Shown here: positions 35,364-43,975 of the stretch, one piece after another
Position numbering within the stretch: the first letter of the stretch is position 1
How the letters are laid out: the number at the start of each line of letters is the position of its first letter
Assembly: GCA_000981645.1 (NCBI GenBank)
Contig: LAQC01000014.1
Span: forward strand, 13,529 to 57,827
Direction of reading: 5' to 3'
Length of the DNA: 44,299 nt
Source of the DNA: Cryomorphaceae bacterium ASP10-05a
Lineage (GTDB): Bacteria > Bacteroidota > Bacteroidia > Flavobacteriales_D > Sanyastnellaceae
The notes under the pieces: generated by a model
Seen by the model: the letters and a program-made list of their open reading frames with translations, nothing else
Told to the model about the DNA's origin: nothing
The model's database searches: none
Made by a program: the position numbers and the translations under genes

Positions 35364-36089
35364 ATGAACAAATACTTACTCTTTTTAGTCGTGTCTCTCC
35401 TATACATGACACCCATTTTCAGCCAATCGGATGAAGATTATGATGATTTGCTAGAGCTATTAGTGGACGAAAAGTATGAAAAACTAGTTTATAAGTCTGA
35501 AAAATATTTTCTAAATGACAAATACTCAAAAGATCCTCTCCCCTATTTATACTATAGTATGGGTCATTATAGGTTCACTCAAGATGAAGATTTATCTACT
35601 AAATATCCTAAGGCGTTTAAAGAGGCTATGAAGTTTGCTGGGAAGTTTGTGAAAAAAGATAAAGAGTCTTTATACATTGATGAGGCTGAAGATTACTTCG
35701 GTGAGCTTAGAGCTACAGGCATGGAAAATGCAGAAAACCAAATAATCAACGAAAAATACACAAAAGCTAAAGGAATGTACAAGTACATGTGCAACCTAGA
35801 CCAGGAAGATCCTGGCGCAAAAGTTTACATGTCATACACGATGTTTAAGATGCGGTCTTTAAGAGAGGCTCAGTCATTTCTAGAGGATGCCATTACTATT
35901 CTGGAAAACCGATCTATGGAGGAGTTAACCTCTGAGCAAAAGACACTTTTAAAAAACGCCATTATAGTTATGACAGAATGGGAGGGAAATAGTGAATACC
36001 GAAGTCAAATAGGTATACTTCTAGAAAAATCCAAATCCTCTTTCTCTGGACAGAAAGACTTTGATAGAGCTTACAATTCCTTCATGTAA
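35364..36089 (+). CDS. exported alpha-helical (TPR-like) protein of unknown function
   Basis: 241 residues with a signal peptide (MNKYLLFLVVSLLYMTPIFS, cleavage before QSDED). The mature protein is charged and helical, with TPR-like pairs such as LLVDEKYEKLVYKSEKYF (about 31-48), LYYSMGHYRF (about 62-71) and AKVYMSYTMFKMRSLREAQ (about 151-169). No catalytic motif is seen. It is probably periplasmic and scaffold-like. It is followed by a strong terminator and is therefore probably monocistronic. Confidence 0.75.
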   Translation: MNKYLLFLVVSLLYMTPIFSQSDEDYDDLLELLVDEKYEKLVYKSEKYFLNDKYSKDPLPYLYYSMGHYRFTQDEDLSTKYPKAFKEAMKFAGKFVKKDKESLYIDEAEDYFGELRATGMENAENQIINEKYTKAKGMYKYMCNLDQEDPGAKVYMSYTMFKMRSLREAQSFLEDAITILENRSMEELTSEQKTLLKNAIIVMTEWEGNSEYRSQIGILLEKSKSSFSGQKDFDRAYNSFM

Positions 36090-36110
36090 GATTCATTAAC
36101 AGTAAAACAT

Positions 36111-36140
36111 AAAAAAGCAGCATTTATTGCTGTTTTTTTT
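36111..36140 (+). terminator. intrinsic terminator
   Basis: The stem AAAAAAGCAGCA (36111-36122) pairs with TGCTGTTTTTTT (36128-36139) through one G-U wobble around a five-base loop (TTTAT), followed by further T. It ends transcription of the exported helical-repeat gene. The A-run on its left side means it could also work on the opposite strand. Confidence 0.85.
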
Positions 36141-36266
36141 GGCCTATTTTTCTGAGATTTCGTAATTTTAATTTAGTTTTAATCTTAACCGAGCAGAGCT
36201 AAAAAAGTCAATATTTAATTGAACTAAACTTATGTGCAAACAAAGTATAGCTGCTTTTTAATTAAT

Positions 36267-37808
36267 ATGCCCAAAACGAAGATGACATCTAAATGCCACA
36301 CTAAGTATCAGCACCTAAAAGATGACATTCTTTCTGACTTTTTAAACGAGGATATTAGTGCTTCTAATCCTTTAAGAATACTCCTTCTCGAAGACTCTGC
36401 AAGTGATGCAGAATTAATAAGCTATAACTTAGGTGATTTACAAATCCCTTGTATCATAGAGCATGTGATTAATAAAGAAGAGTTTCAAGAGAAATTCGCG
36501 ATACGTTTTCCTCATCTCATCATTAGTGATTATCAGCTCCCACAGTATACGGGTAAGGAAGCGCTTGTATTTGTAAGGGAAATGTGCGGATTTTTACCTT
36601 TCATTATGTGCACAGGAAGAATAAACGAGGAAACAGCTGTGGAATGTATAAAACTAGGAGCTGACGATTATGTTTTAAAAGATGATTTAGTGCGGCTTCC
36701 TTCTGCAGTTAAAAGCGCTCTGACTCTCAAAACGAATAAAGCACAAAAGGATAAATTGAATTTAGATTTAGCTATATCTGAAGCTAATCTTAGAGCAATT
36801 ATTAATAATAGCCCAAGTAATATTTACACCATTGACAAAGAGGGTGTAATTCTATATTCTACTAAATCCAGAGTGAATTCTTCAGTAAGTGAAGGGACTA
36901 CCGTATTTGATCATACCCACCCTAAAAACCATAACACCATAAGAAAAAACATAGACCTGTCTTATCAACTTCAACAGGATGTTGAATTTGAAATAGAAGG
37001 ATCAGAGAATCTCCCATTTTATGATTGGTACAGGTGTAAAATGGGTCCTATCATTAAAGATGGAGAAGTAGATAAACTTGTCTTTATCCCTCATTTAATA
37101 ACTGACATAAGAAAAGCTAATGTCGAATTAAAATCTGTAAACGACAGGTTAAATCAATTGAATAGTCATATAGAAAATGTAAGAGATGAGGAAAAAAAGA
37201 AAATAGCCATGGAAATTCACGATCAATTAGGACAGGAACTAATAGGATCTAAACTTGGGCTCTACTGGCTAAAGCAAAATCTCAAAGGTGATCTCGCACA
37301 GAAATCAAATGAATTGAACCAAAAAGTAGACGACTTGATAGAACTGTCCACTCAAGTAATAAATACAACAAGAAGAATAGCCTATGAATTAAGACCAGTA
37401 GTTTTAGATGATCTCGGATTATTAGCTGCTTTAGAATGGCATATAGCGAACTACAATAAATTTAGAGAAACTACTATATGTGAACTAAACCTGAACTGTG
37501 ATGTGGAAGAGTTTGAGAAAGAAATATCAACTGCTATTTATAGAATAGTGCAAGAGGCTCTTACAAACATTGATAAACACGCGAAAGCAAGCCATGCATA
37601 CGTTAAGCTTAACAGACATCAAAATAAACTAGAGCTAACCATAAGTGATAACGGAAAGGGGCTTGATGTGCAAAAAGCTCTAAACTCCAAAAGTATGGGT
37701 ATATTCGGAATGCAAGAGAGGATTAAAAACTGGGATGGTGATTTTTCCCTGTCGAGTTCGCCAGAAGGAACTGAAATGAAAATCACAATAAAACTAACTA
37801 AAGACTAA
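36267..37808 (+). CDS. soluble receiver-PAS-HisKA_3 histidine kinase
   Basis: 513 residues from the ATG at 36267 (a GTG-initiated frame opens at 36234 but lacks extra conserved sequence). Order: an N-terminal receiver domain (about 24-145) with Asp88 in LIISDYQLP; a PAS-like domain (about 165-280: NLRAIINNSPSNIYTIDKEG); a coiled linker; then a NarL/DesK-type HisKA_3 domain with the phosphoacceptor His318 in EIHDQLGQELIGSKL; and a HATPase_c domain with DNGKGLD and GIFGMQERI. There are no membrane helices, so it senses an internal cue or receives phosphate through its own receiver. It lies five bases before a LuxR-type regulator, its evident partner. Confidence 0.9.
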   Translation: MPKTKMTSKCHTKYQHLKDDILSDFLNEDISASNPLRILLLEDSASDAELISYNLGDLQIPCIIEHVINKEEFQEKFAIRFPHLIISDYQLPQYTGKEALVFVREMCGFLPFIMCTGRINEETAVECIKLGADDYVLKDDLVRLPSAVKSALTLKTNKAQKDKLNLDLAISEANLRAIINNSPSNIYTIDKEGVILYSTKSRVNSSVSEGTTVFDHTHPKNHNTIRKNIDLSYQLQQDVEFEIEGSENLPFYDWYRCKMGPIIKDGEVDKLVFIPHLITDIRKANVELKSVNDRLNQLNSHIENVRDEEKKKIAMEIHDQLGQELIGSKLGLYWLKQNLKGDLAQKSNELNQKVDDLIELSTQVINTTRRIAYELRPVVLDDLGLLAALEWHIANYNKFRETTICELNLNCDVEEFEKEISTAIYRIVQEALTNIDKHAKASHAYVKLNRHQNKLELTISDNGKGLDVQKALNSKSMGIFGMQERIKNWDGDFSLSSSPEGTEMKITIKLTKD

Positions 37809-37813
37809 TTCTA

Positions 37814-38473
37814 ATGAAGAGTGTAATTATTTGTGATGACCACCCTATCGTTAGAGAAGGGCTAAAACTATTAATACAAGGATTCGGAAAATACGAGGTT
37901 CTTGCTGATGTAGAAAGTGGCGAAGCACTTATGAAACGACTAAAGAGAGGAACGGCTGATATAGTAATCCTAGATGTTTCTTTGCCTGGATCCAATGGTT
38001 TAGAGGTTTTGAAATCATTAAAAGCTTTATATGGCCATGTAAAGGTTTTAATCCTAAGCATGTACCCAGAAGACCAGTTTGCACTGCGCATGATTAAAGC
38101 AGGAGCATCTGGATACCTTCACAAAGACTCTAGTCCAGAAATACTTCAAGAAGCGCTGGATAAAATAGCTGCGGGTGAAGAATATATGAGTAAGTCATTA
38201 GCTAAAATTTTGCTCGGAGCTGTGAATGGAAAAAGCACTACTCAGGCAAGCCATGAGTTACTATCTGATCGTGAGTTTGAAGTCTTTCTATATATAGGGG
38301 AAGGACTAAACTTGAGTAACATAGGACTAAAATTGAACTTGTCAGTCAAAACTATCAGCACTTATAAAAGCCGCATCTATGAGAAGATGAATATGGAAAA
38401 TACTAGCGAAATAGTCCGATATATTATGGTAAAAAATATTGGATTTCAAACAAGCTTAAAACAAACTATGTAG
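37814..38473 (+). CDS. LuxR/NarL-family response regulator (first copy)
   Basis: 219 residues. The receiver domain (about 1-120) has the acidic pocket CDDH, phosphoacceptor Asp54 in LDVSLPGSNGLEVL, and the conserved Lys in HKDSSPE. The C-terminal LuxR-type helix-turn-helix (about 150-212) has LSDREFEVFLYIGEG and VKTISTYKSRIYEKM. It is co-transcribed with the kinase (five-base gap) and should bind DNA when phosphorylated. It is closely similar to the next gene. Confidence 0.93.
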   Translation: MKSVIICDDHPIVREGLKLLIQGFGKYEVLADVESGEALMKRLKRGTADIVILDVSLPGSNGLEVLKSLKALYGHVKVLILSMYPEDQFALRMIKAGASGYLHKDSSPEILQEALDKIAAGEEYMSKSLAKILLGAVNGKSTTQASHELLSDREFEVFLYIGEGLNLSNIGLKLNLSVKTISTYKSRIYEKMNMENTSEIVRYIMVKNIGFQTSLKQTM

Positions 38474-38529
38474 GAATAATCTGACTACCATAACAGTCAC
38501 ATTTCCTATACGCCTCCCTAAAATTCGTC

Positions 38530-38537
38530 TAAGTTTG
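38530..38537 (+). promoter_or_regulatory. -7 element of the second response regulator gene
   Basis: TAAGTTTG is an exact -7 match 29 bases upstream of the ATG at 38567. It overlaps a possible GTG start at 38537, which is therefore unlikely to be used. A TTTC at 38502-38505 could be a loosely spaced -33 element. Confidence 0.5.
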
Positions 38538-38566
38538 TGTTTAATCAAATTACAAACTTCCGACTT

Positions 38567-39208
38567 ATGATAAGACTGGCTATATGTGATGACCACAAAA
38601 TCGTTAGAGAAGGAATAAGACAAATTATTCAAGAATTTCATGATATAGATCTAATAGAAAATGACATCTCAAGTGGAGAAGAACTACTTCAAGTAATTCG
38701 GAAAACTGAGGTAGATGTGATCATATTAGATGTGTCTCTTCCAGGAAGAAGTGGTCTTGAAGTTCTGAAGCAAGTCAAAATACTCTATCCAAAAATTAAC
38801 GTACTAATTCTTTCTATGTATCCGGAAGATCAATTCGCTATTAGAATGTTAAAGGCAGGAGCATCCGGATATCTTCATAAAGATTCTAGTCCTGATGTTC
38901 TCATAGAAGCTATTAGAGTAATTTCTAAAGGAGGAGAATATTTGAGTCCCGAAATAACAAAGCTTCTCTTCAGGGAGATGAACAGTAAACATCAAGAACT
39001 ACCTCACACTATCCTTTCTGATAGAGAATATGAAGTTTTTCTAGCTATTGGTGATGGCAAACCCAATAACGCCATAGCTCTTCAACTATCTCTGAGTGCT
39101 AAAACTATTAGCACTTACAGATCAAGGGTTTTAAAGAAAATGAACCTGGATAATAATTCAGATATGATTAAGTACATACTTCTTCATAACCTCTCGCCCA
39201 CTGTCTAA
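38567..39208 (+). CDS. LuxR/NarL-family response regulator (second copy)
   Basis: 213 residues from the ATG at 38567. The receiver has CDDH, Asp55 in LDVSLPGRSGLEVL and HKDSSPD. The LuxR-type helix-turn-helix has LSDREYEVFLAIGDGKPNNA and AKTISTYRSRVLKKM. The stretch around LILSMYPEDQFAIRMLKAGA is nearly identical to the first copy, pointing to a tandem duplication. DNA-contact residues differ more (KPNNAIALQLSLSA against LNLSNIGLKLNLSV), so target sites may have separated. It has its own promoter in the 93-base gap, so the two copies can be expressed independently. Confidence 0.93.
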   Translation: MIRLAICDDHKIVREGIRQIIQEFHDIDLIENDISSGEELLQVIRKTEVDVIILDVSLPGRSGLEVLKQVKILYPKINVLILSMYPEDQFAIRMLKAGASGYLHKDSSPDVLIEAIRVISKGGEYLSPEITKLLFREMNSKHQELPHTILSDREYEVFLAIGDGKPNNAIALQLSLSAKTISTYRSRVLKKMNLDNNSDMIKYILLHNLSPTV

Positions 39209-39542
39209 GGATAAACATTTATCACACCCAAAGCGTAAACTCATCTCTATCAATGGTTTTAACTTAAACCACAAAAGTCGTAATACTATTTTAAACACGG
39301 ATGACCCTTTAACTATTTTGACTCCGCAAGAAACTCTAAACACTCTTCATACTGTCTTTTTTAGGTCCAAGCATTCGCCTTGACAGTTCTTATAAATTCA
39401 TCCCTTATACATCGATTTTCATCTGAGGATGTAAAAGGATAATCCTACCAAAAGATCTGAATGAAGAAATGATTAGTGAAAATACATATTTCCATTGAAA
39501 GAGAAATAAACACCAACAAAAACTAATCTACCTGGAATTAGA
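39209..39542. other. 334-base convergent intergenic region without a gene
   Basis: It lies between two 3' ends. It holds a small inverted repeat GATAAA-CA-TTTATC (39210-39223) just after the regulator stop and a 16-base sequence (39321-39336) that recurs exactly at 39796-39811 inside the FemAB-like gene. There is no convincing terminator, RNA gene or coding frame. Confidence 0.6.
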
Positions 39543-40475
39543 CTAAAGGTTTAACGCCTTTTTCACTCCCAATACCGCTGGTTCTTTAGTTACATTATAG
39601 AACGGTGTAAGCTCTGCACCAAATGACCTGAAATATCTTTCTACTCCAGGAATCATGCTCCCTTCAAAATCTATAAGCTGAAGGTTAGCTTCTAATTCAT
39701 TAGAGATTAGCTCATATAATGAAGCTGTTCCTAAAGAAAGACCTTCTGTCTTTTCTGCTCCCCCGAATAAATACACGAACGTATCTCCTACCCTCACTCC
39801 GCAAGAAACTCCTGCCGATTGGTTCACTTCTGCCTTTACCACAGAGAAGGTCTCTAAGGCTTTTAACACCTCTAGTAATTTCTTAAAATAGTCTGATTCT
39901 ACTTTTTTCCGGCCTTGCAAAGAGCTGCTCTCCAACAAATAATTCGCTTGACTATCAAATGTTTGATGAATAGAAATCCCTTTAGATTTCAATGCCTTAA
40001 TCGAGCTTTTAAGTCCTTTGCTCGCATTATTTAGCTCCCTAAATTCAGTTGTTTTTAACCTATAGGTGTAACGCACTTTACATACAAAATCTTCCCAGTA
40101 AAAAGGCTGCATGTCTATACATTCAGGTGGAAAAGAAATATTCACCCAATTATAAGTACTCAAAAATTCAGCTATGGACTTTAACACCTTTTTCTGATGA
40201 CTATTCTGATAGTAAAGGTTCTTCCCTTGACTGCCAATCCAAAGTCCACAGTTTTGGAAAAATGGAGGGTTACTTAAGTGAAGCATCCCTTTTCGTTTAC
40301 TAAAGAATAAACAAAAAGCCCCTAGAAGCTTATCTGTAGATTCATCTCTAATAGAAAAGTATTTATAATCAGAATCCACTTTACTCCAATCCGATATATA
40401 ACAGACATTAAATTCCTCTAGCTTAGGCAAGCTCTGAATCAGTTTACTGTATGATATCTCCTCTGTAATTAGCAC
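39543..40475 (-). CDS. FemAB/GNAT-like acyl- or aminoacyl-transferase
   Basis: About 310 residues. The C-terminal half is the acetyltransferase-like fold found in FemAB-type proteins of polysaccharide loci: FSVVKAEVNQSAGVSCGVRV, FVYLFGGAEKTEGLSLGTAS and the hallmark IDFEGSMIPGVERYFRSFGA. The N-terminal half is a diverged copy of the same fold. It probably modifies a sugar or peptide in surface-glycan assembly, with unknown acceptor. There is no ATG near the start. GTG at 40475, one base after the glycosyltransferase stop, is preferred; TTG at 40499 would add eight residues and overlap that gene by 23 bases. Confidence 0.78.
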   Translation of the reverse strand: MLITEEISYSKLIQSLPKLEEFNVCYISDWSKVDSDYKYFSIRDESTDKLLGAFCLFFSKRKGMLHLSNPPFFQNCGLWIGSQGKNLYYQNSHQKKVLKSIAEFLSTYNWVNISFPPECIDMQPFYWEDFVCKVRYTYRLKTTEFRELNNASKGLKSSIKALKSKGISIHQTFDSQANYLLESSSLQGRKKVESDYFKKLLEVLKALETFSVVKAEVNQSAGVSCGVRVGDTFVYLFGGAEKTEGLSLGTASLYELISNELEANLQLIDFEGSMIPGVERYFRSFGAELTPFYNVTKEPAVLGVKKALNL

Positions 40476-40476
40476 G

Positions 40477-41601
40477 TTAAACTTTCTTGTAAAATTCAAG
40501 CAGCTTTTTTTCTTCGTTCTGCCAGTTATAAATTTCCTTCACTTTTTTCAGGTTAGAAGTAAACTCAGATTTATCTCTTTTACTAAGTTCTAAAACAGCC
40601 TCTCTCCATGATTCTGGTGTTTCTTCTTTTACTGCCAAGCCTATTCCGTTTCCTTCTACGAAATTTCTACAATCCTCTAAAGCATTTACCAATATCGGGA
40701 TTTCCGCTTGAACGTATTCAAAAAGCTTATTGGGCATACAATAATAATAACTCAAGCATATATTCTCTACAGAAATTAATCCGTAATCTGCAGAAGAGGT
40801 ATAAGTCACCACTTCATTATAAGGGACGGCTGGCACAAAATGAATGTTATTATTCTCTTTAGAAGCTAGCTTTATTTTTTCTTCAAAAGCTCCATATCCC
40901 ATAAAAGCGATATGGAATTCACTAAGCTCAGTAAACACAGTGAGTAAGGTTTCTATTCCTCTCCCTTTCATTAATCCTCCCTGATAAATATAAAGTTTAT
41001 CTTCAGGCAGTAAATTAAGTCTCTCTTTGAGCACGTTAGATTTAACATAAGTAGAAGCATGAGGAGTATTTAATATAATCTCTGTACGGCTATCTGCCGT
41101 TCCGTATTTGGTTTTGTAGTAGCTTTTTATTCCCTCACTTACATGAATAACGAAACTCTTTTTTATAAACCATTTTTCTACCTTAAGTACTAAAAACCGC
41201 TCGATACTAGTTACCCCGTTTCTCTCACTCTCCAGCTCATGGCAGTCATAAACGAGCTTTAACTTTCTATTAAAAAAGCGCGCCATAACGCCTACCATGA
41301 AAGGCTTGAAATCATTGCAATGCCATATATCAGCCTTTCTATATCCCCATATAATGCTAAAAATGAACTCCAGATACTTTATACTTCCAAATATTTTATT
41401 TCCACTAGGTAGTTTACTACTCTTTAATTTTAAACGTCTCACTTTTATCTTTCCCTGCGTTTCTGCCTCTGGCACATCACCATAGCATAAAGCTAGAATA
41501 GTCACATCATAACCATTCTCGGCTAAAGAATTAGCCATTTTAAAAACCCGATTATCGTTTTTATAATTACTAAACAGCAGAGAGACAACTTTTTTACTCA
41601 T
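40477..41601 (-). CDS. family 4 glycosyltransferase
   Basis: 374 residues from the ATG at 41601; an upstream TTG (41631) is unlikely. The N-terminal Rossmann domain begins VVSLLFSNYKNDNRV and contains ADIWHCNDFKPFMVG and LVYDCHELESERNG. The C-terminal domain begins near LYIYQGGLMKGRGIETLL and has the donor-site segment MPNKLFEYVQAEIPILV in place of a perfect EX7E. It should transfer a sugar from a nucleotide donor onto a growing lipid-linked glycan at the cytosolic face. It overlaps the flippase gene by eight bases, so translation is probably coupled. Confidence 0.88.
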   Translation of the reverse strand: MSKKVVSLLFSNYKNDNRVFKMANSLAENGYDVTILALCYGDVPEAETQGKIKVRRLKLKSSKLPSGNKIFGSIKYLEFIFSIIWGYRKADIWHCNDFKPFMVGVMARFFNRKLKLVYDCHELESERNGVTSIERFLVLKVEKWFIKKSFVIHVSEGIKSYYKTKYGTADSRTEIILNTPHASTYVKSNVLKERLNLLPEDKLYIYQGGLMKGRGIETLLTVFTELSEFHIAFMGYGAFEEKIKLASKENNNIHFVPAVPYNEVVTYTSSADYGLISVENICLSYYYCMPNKLFEYVQAEIPILVNALEDCRNFVEGNGIGLAVKEETPESWREAVLELSKRDKSEFTSNLKKVKEIYNWQNEEKKLLEFYKKV

Positions 41602-42856
41602 TAACACTAAGTTTTGAGGATGAAAGCACAAAGTAAACCATTGCTCCTATATTAATTAGAAAGAAAATTATTTTTCCTAAGACAAACCATTGCAAGGTTT
41701 CCCATTCTGAATAGCCATTGAAAAAACCAAAACAGATACTTGAAACTACTATTACTAGATGAAGCGAATCTAAAAACAGCATCTGTTTTTGTTTCTTGAG
41801 ACGATAATTAATAAAAGCCAAACAGGAAGTAACAAAGTTTAACCCGAACCAGAAAATAAGCAGCTTTATAAAACCTCCTAATTCTCCCCACTTATCCCCT
41901 AACATGAAAGTGTAAAAAGAATTGGGAACCAGCATAACTATCACCACCATGAGACCAGCTAGACCAATCAACCTGAAAAAAAACTTAAAAAACAGACGCC
42001 TAATAGCCTGAGTGTCTCTCATCGCTGAAATCTGCTGATAAAAAACTTGAGCGAAAGACTGAGAAAAAATATTCAGTGGCCCCAGAACGAGTCTTCTACT
42101 AAGAGCGAAAAAACCTATACTCCAAAGCCCAAAGAAATACGTAAATAGGAATATGTGAGCCCATGCAGCTAATTTGGCTAAAAAGCTCCCCCACACGCTA
42201 AACCTGTAATATTCACTGTAATCCTTAGCAGCTGCAGTCATCTCTGAATTAGAGATTTCTTTTATTTTAAAGTTAGGACCCAGTGTTCTAAAGAAAGCTA
42301 GAATAGAAGCAAGCCTTCCTAGTAAATTCCCGAAAATCAATCCTCCAGGAGTTATACCTAGCCATCCAAAAGAGATTTTACTCAGTTCATTAGTAGCGTT
42401 AAAAGTCACCTTAGATGCACTAGACGCTTTATATAACTTATTCCTATGATGCCAATAAACCATCACCTGAAACATTCCGAATAACAGAAGGTTTAAAGGA
42501 ATAAAGTAAAGGTAGAAACCCAATTCTTCGTTTTGGAATAAAGCAGCTATCTGAGAATTAAATAAGACAAAAATAAGGAGGCATAACAGAGATACGATTA
42601 ATGTCGTTCTTAAACACCATTTAACTAGAGCTAAAGCTTTTACATCAGTATCAGCCTGAACTATGGCCAGCTCCATTTTAAAAGTGGAAAACACACTAAG
42701 CACGCTTAGTATCATGGCATAGTGCTCCAGAGTGGTGAAATCTTCTGGAGAATAAAGCCGTGTGACTATAAATGCTAATAAAAAAGTAATAGCCTGAGCA
42801 GCACCTGTACCCATCATTAGTGTGGCTACATTTTTACCGAAGGTGTTTTCCTTCAA
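41594..42856 (-). CDS. Wzx-type O-antigen/polysaccharide flippase
   Basis: 420 residues with about 12 membrane helices. The N-terminal FGKNVATLMMGTGAAQAITF followed by TRLYSPEDF is the usual opening of Wzx-family exporters, which flip lipid-linked oligosaccharide units across the inner membrane. The start is TTG at 42856, nine bases after the upstream stop. The next start, ATG at 42817, would remove the conserved FGKNV lead-in, so TTG is preferred. It sits between the sugar dehydrogenase and the glycosyltransferase, consistent with a surface-polysaccharide operon. Confidence 0.87.
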   Translation of the reverse strand: MKENTFGKNVATLMMGTGAAQAITFLLAFIVTRLYSPEDFTTLEHYAMILSVLSVFSTFKMELAIVQADTDVKALALVKWCLRTTLIVSLLCLLIFVLFNSQIAALFQNEELGFYLYFIPLNLLLFGMFQVMVYWHHRNKLYKASSASKVTFNATNELSKISFGWLGITPGGLIFGNLLGRLASILAFFRTLGPNFKIKEISNSEMTAAAKDYSEYYRFSVWGSFLAKLAAWAHIFLFTYFFGLWSIGFFALSRRLVLGPLNIFSQSFAQVFYQQISAMRDTQAIRRLFFKFFFRLIGLAGLMVVIVMLVPNSFYTFMLGDKWGELGGFIKLLIFWFGLNFVTSCLAFINYRLKKQKQMLFLDSLHLVIVVSSICFGFFNGYSEWETLQWFVLGKIIFFLINIGAMVYFVLSSSKLSVNE

Positions 42857-42865
42857 ATCAGAGAG

Positions 42866-43903
42866 TTAGTTAAGTACTTTTTCAGCCACTTTTACTGGTC
42901 TTTCAGCTGCAGCATACATTCTTTCTATAATATCCACCACTTTTAATCCTTCTAGCGCATTAGTCGTAATGTTCGTTCTTCCAGAAAGCGTATCTACCAC
43001 GTTTTCTATCACGTGAATATGATTGGCTGCACTGCCCTTATAGAAGCCATAATCATTGGCAGGATTAGCTTCTTTTAGCTCAGGCATTTCATACCCGTCT
43101 ATTTCACAGTATTCCACTTCATTCATGTACTGTCCGCCCACCTTAATGGTTCCTTTCTCTCCTATGATCGTCATGCTACTCTCGAAGTTCTTATCATTAA
43201 TCGCAGTAGAGAAATTGAAAGACCCAATTCCTCCATTCAAAAAGTCAAAACTTAAAAAACCGGAGTCTTCAAACGCTGTATTATTCTCGTGCTTATAATC
43301 CTTAAATACACCTTTGATATTTTCTACGTCTCCGAATAACCAATACATTAAATCTAGAAAGTGACTAAACTGAGTAAATAGCGTTCCACCATCCAAATCC
43401 ATAGTCCCTTTCCAATGGTTCTTTTTATAATACCTATCGTCCCTGTTCCAGTAACAGTTAGTTTGAACCATATAAATTTCTCCCAACACTTGAGTATCCA
43501 TTACCTCTTTTAACCATACACTGGGTGGAGAATATCTGTTTTGCATCACACAGAAAACCTGCTTAGAACGATTTAATGCCTTAAACATCACTTCTTCACA
43601 TTCCTTTTTAGTTAAGCCCATAGGCTTTTCTACCACTACGTGTTTTCCAGAATCTAGTGATTTAATCGCATGTTCGGCATGTAACCCGTTAGGTGTGCAT
43701 ATACATACTACATCCGTATCAGGAGTATTCGCTAGCATCTCTTCTGCCGTAGAATAAAAAGGAACATCGAAGTTATTCTCGCATTCCTCTTTGGAGCGCT
43801 TATCACACATAGCGGTTAGCTCCGCTTCTGGGTTTCTCGAAATCATTTCGGCATGTCTCTTACCGATATGGCCAGAACCTATTACTGCGAATTTTATCAT
43901 CAA
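42866..43903 (-). CDS. Gfo/Idh/MocA-family sugar dehydrogenase, WlbA-like
   Basis: 345 residues. The NAD-binding motif GSGHIG is at 9-14, and the family EKP motif (Glu92-Lys93-Pro94) follows CTPNGLHAEHA. The substrate half has NRYSPPSVWLKEVMDT, NCYWNRDDRYY and GGTLFTQFSHFLDLMYWLFG, the arrangement of WlbA/WbpB, which oxidise C3 of UDP-N-acetylglucosaminuronate for 2,3-diamino sugar synthesis. The aminotransferase and acetyltransferase partners are not in the window, so the exact substrate is inferred. Either of two adjacent Met codons could be the start. Confidence 0.82.
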   Translation of the reverse strand: MMIKFAVIGSGHIGKRHAEMISRNPEAELTAMCDKRSKEECENNFDVPFYSTAEEMLANTPDTDVVCICTPNGLHAEHAIKSLDSGKHVVVEKPMGLTKKECEEVMFKALNRSKQVFCVMQNRYSPPSVWLKEVMDTQVLGEIYMVQTNCYWNRDDRYYKKNHWKGTMDLDGGTLFTQFSHFLDLMYWLFGDVENIKGVFKDYKHENNTAFEDSGFLSFDFLNGGIGSFNFSTAINDKNFESSMTIIGEKGTIKVGGQYMNEVEYCEIDGYEMPELKEANPANDYGFYKGSAANHIHVIENVVDTLSGRTNITTNALEGLKVVDIIERMYAAAERPVKVAEKVLN

Positions 43904-43975
43904 GGTTGGTTTATTTGCGTTGCAAATTTATAAACTATAGCCGTACTTCCAATAAAAGCTGATGATAGATACCAA

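Noticed and set aside
38456-38641. Short minus-strand open frame between the two response regulators
   Set aside because: No recognisable protein, and it overlaps the start of the second regulator and its promoter.
39158-39343. 61-codon minus-strand frame in the convergent gap after the regulators
   Set aside because: It overlaps the 3' end of the second regulator, has no promoter-like box and shows no recognisable family.
39321-39811. 16-base exact direct repeat (39321-39336 and 39796-39811), considered as a decayed duplicate of the FemAB-like gene or an att site
   Set aside because: Only a few codons around it look alike and similarity does not extend. A single 16-mer match in a 44-kb AT-rich window is not far from chance expectation, and no integrase is nearby.
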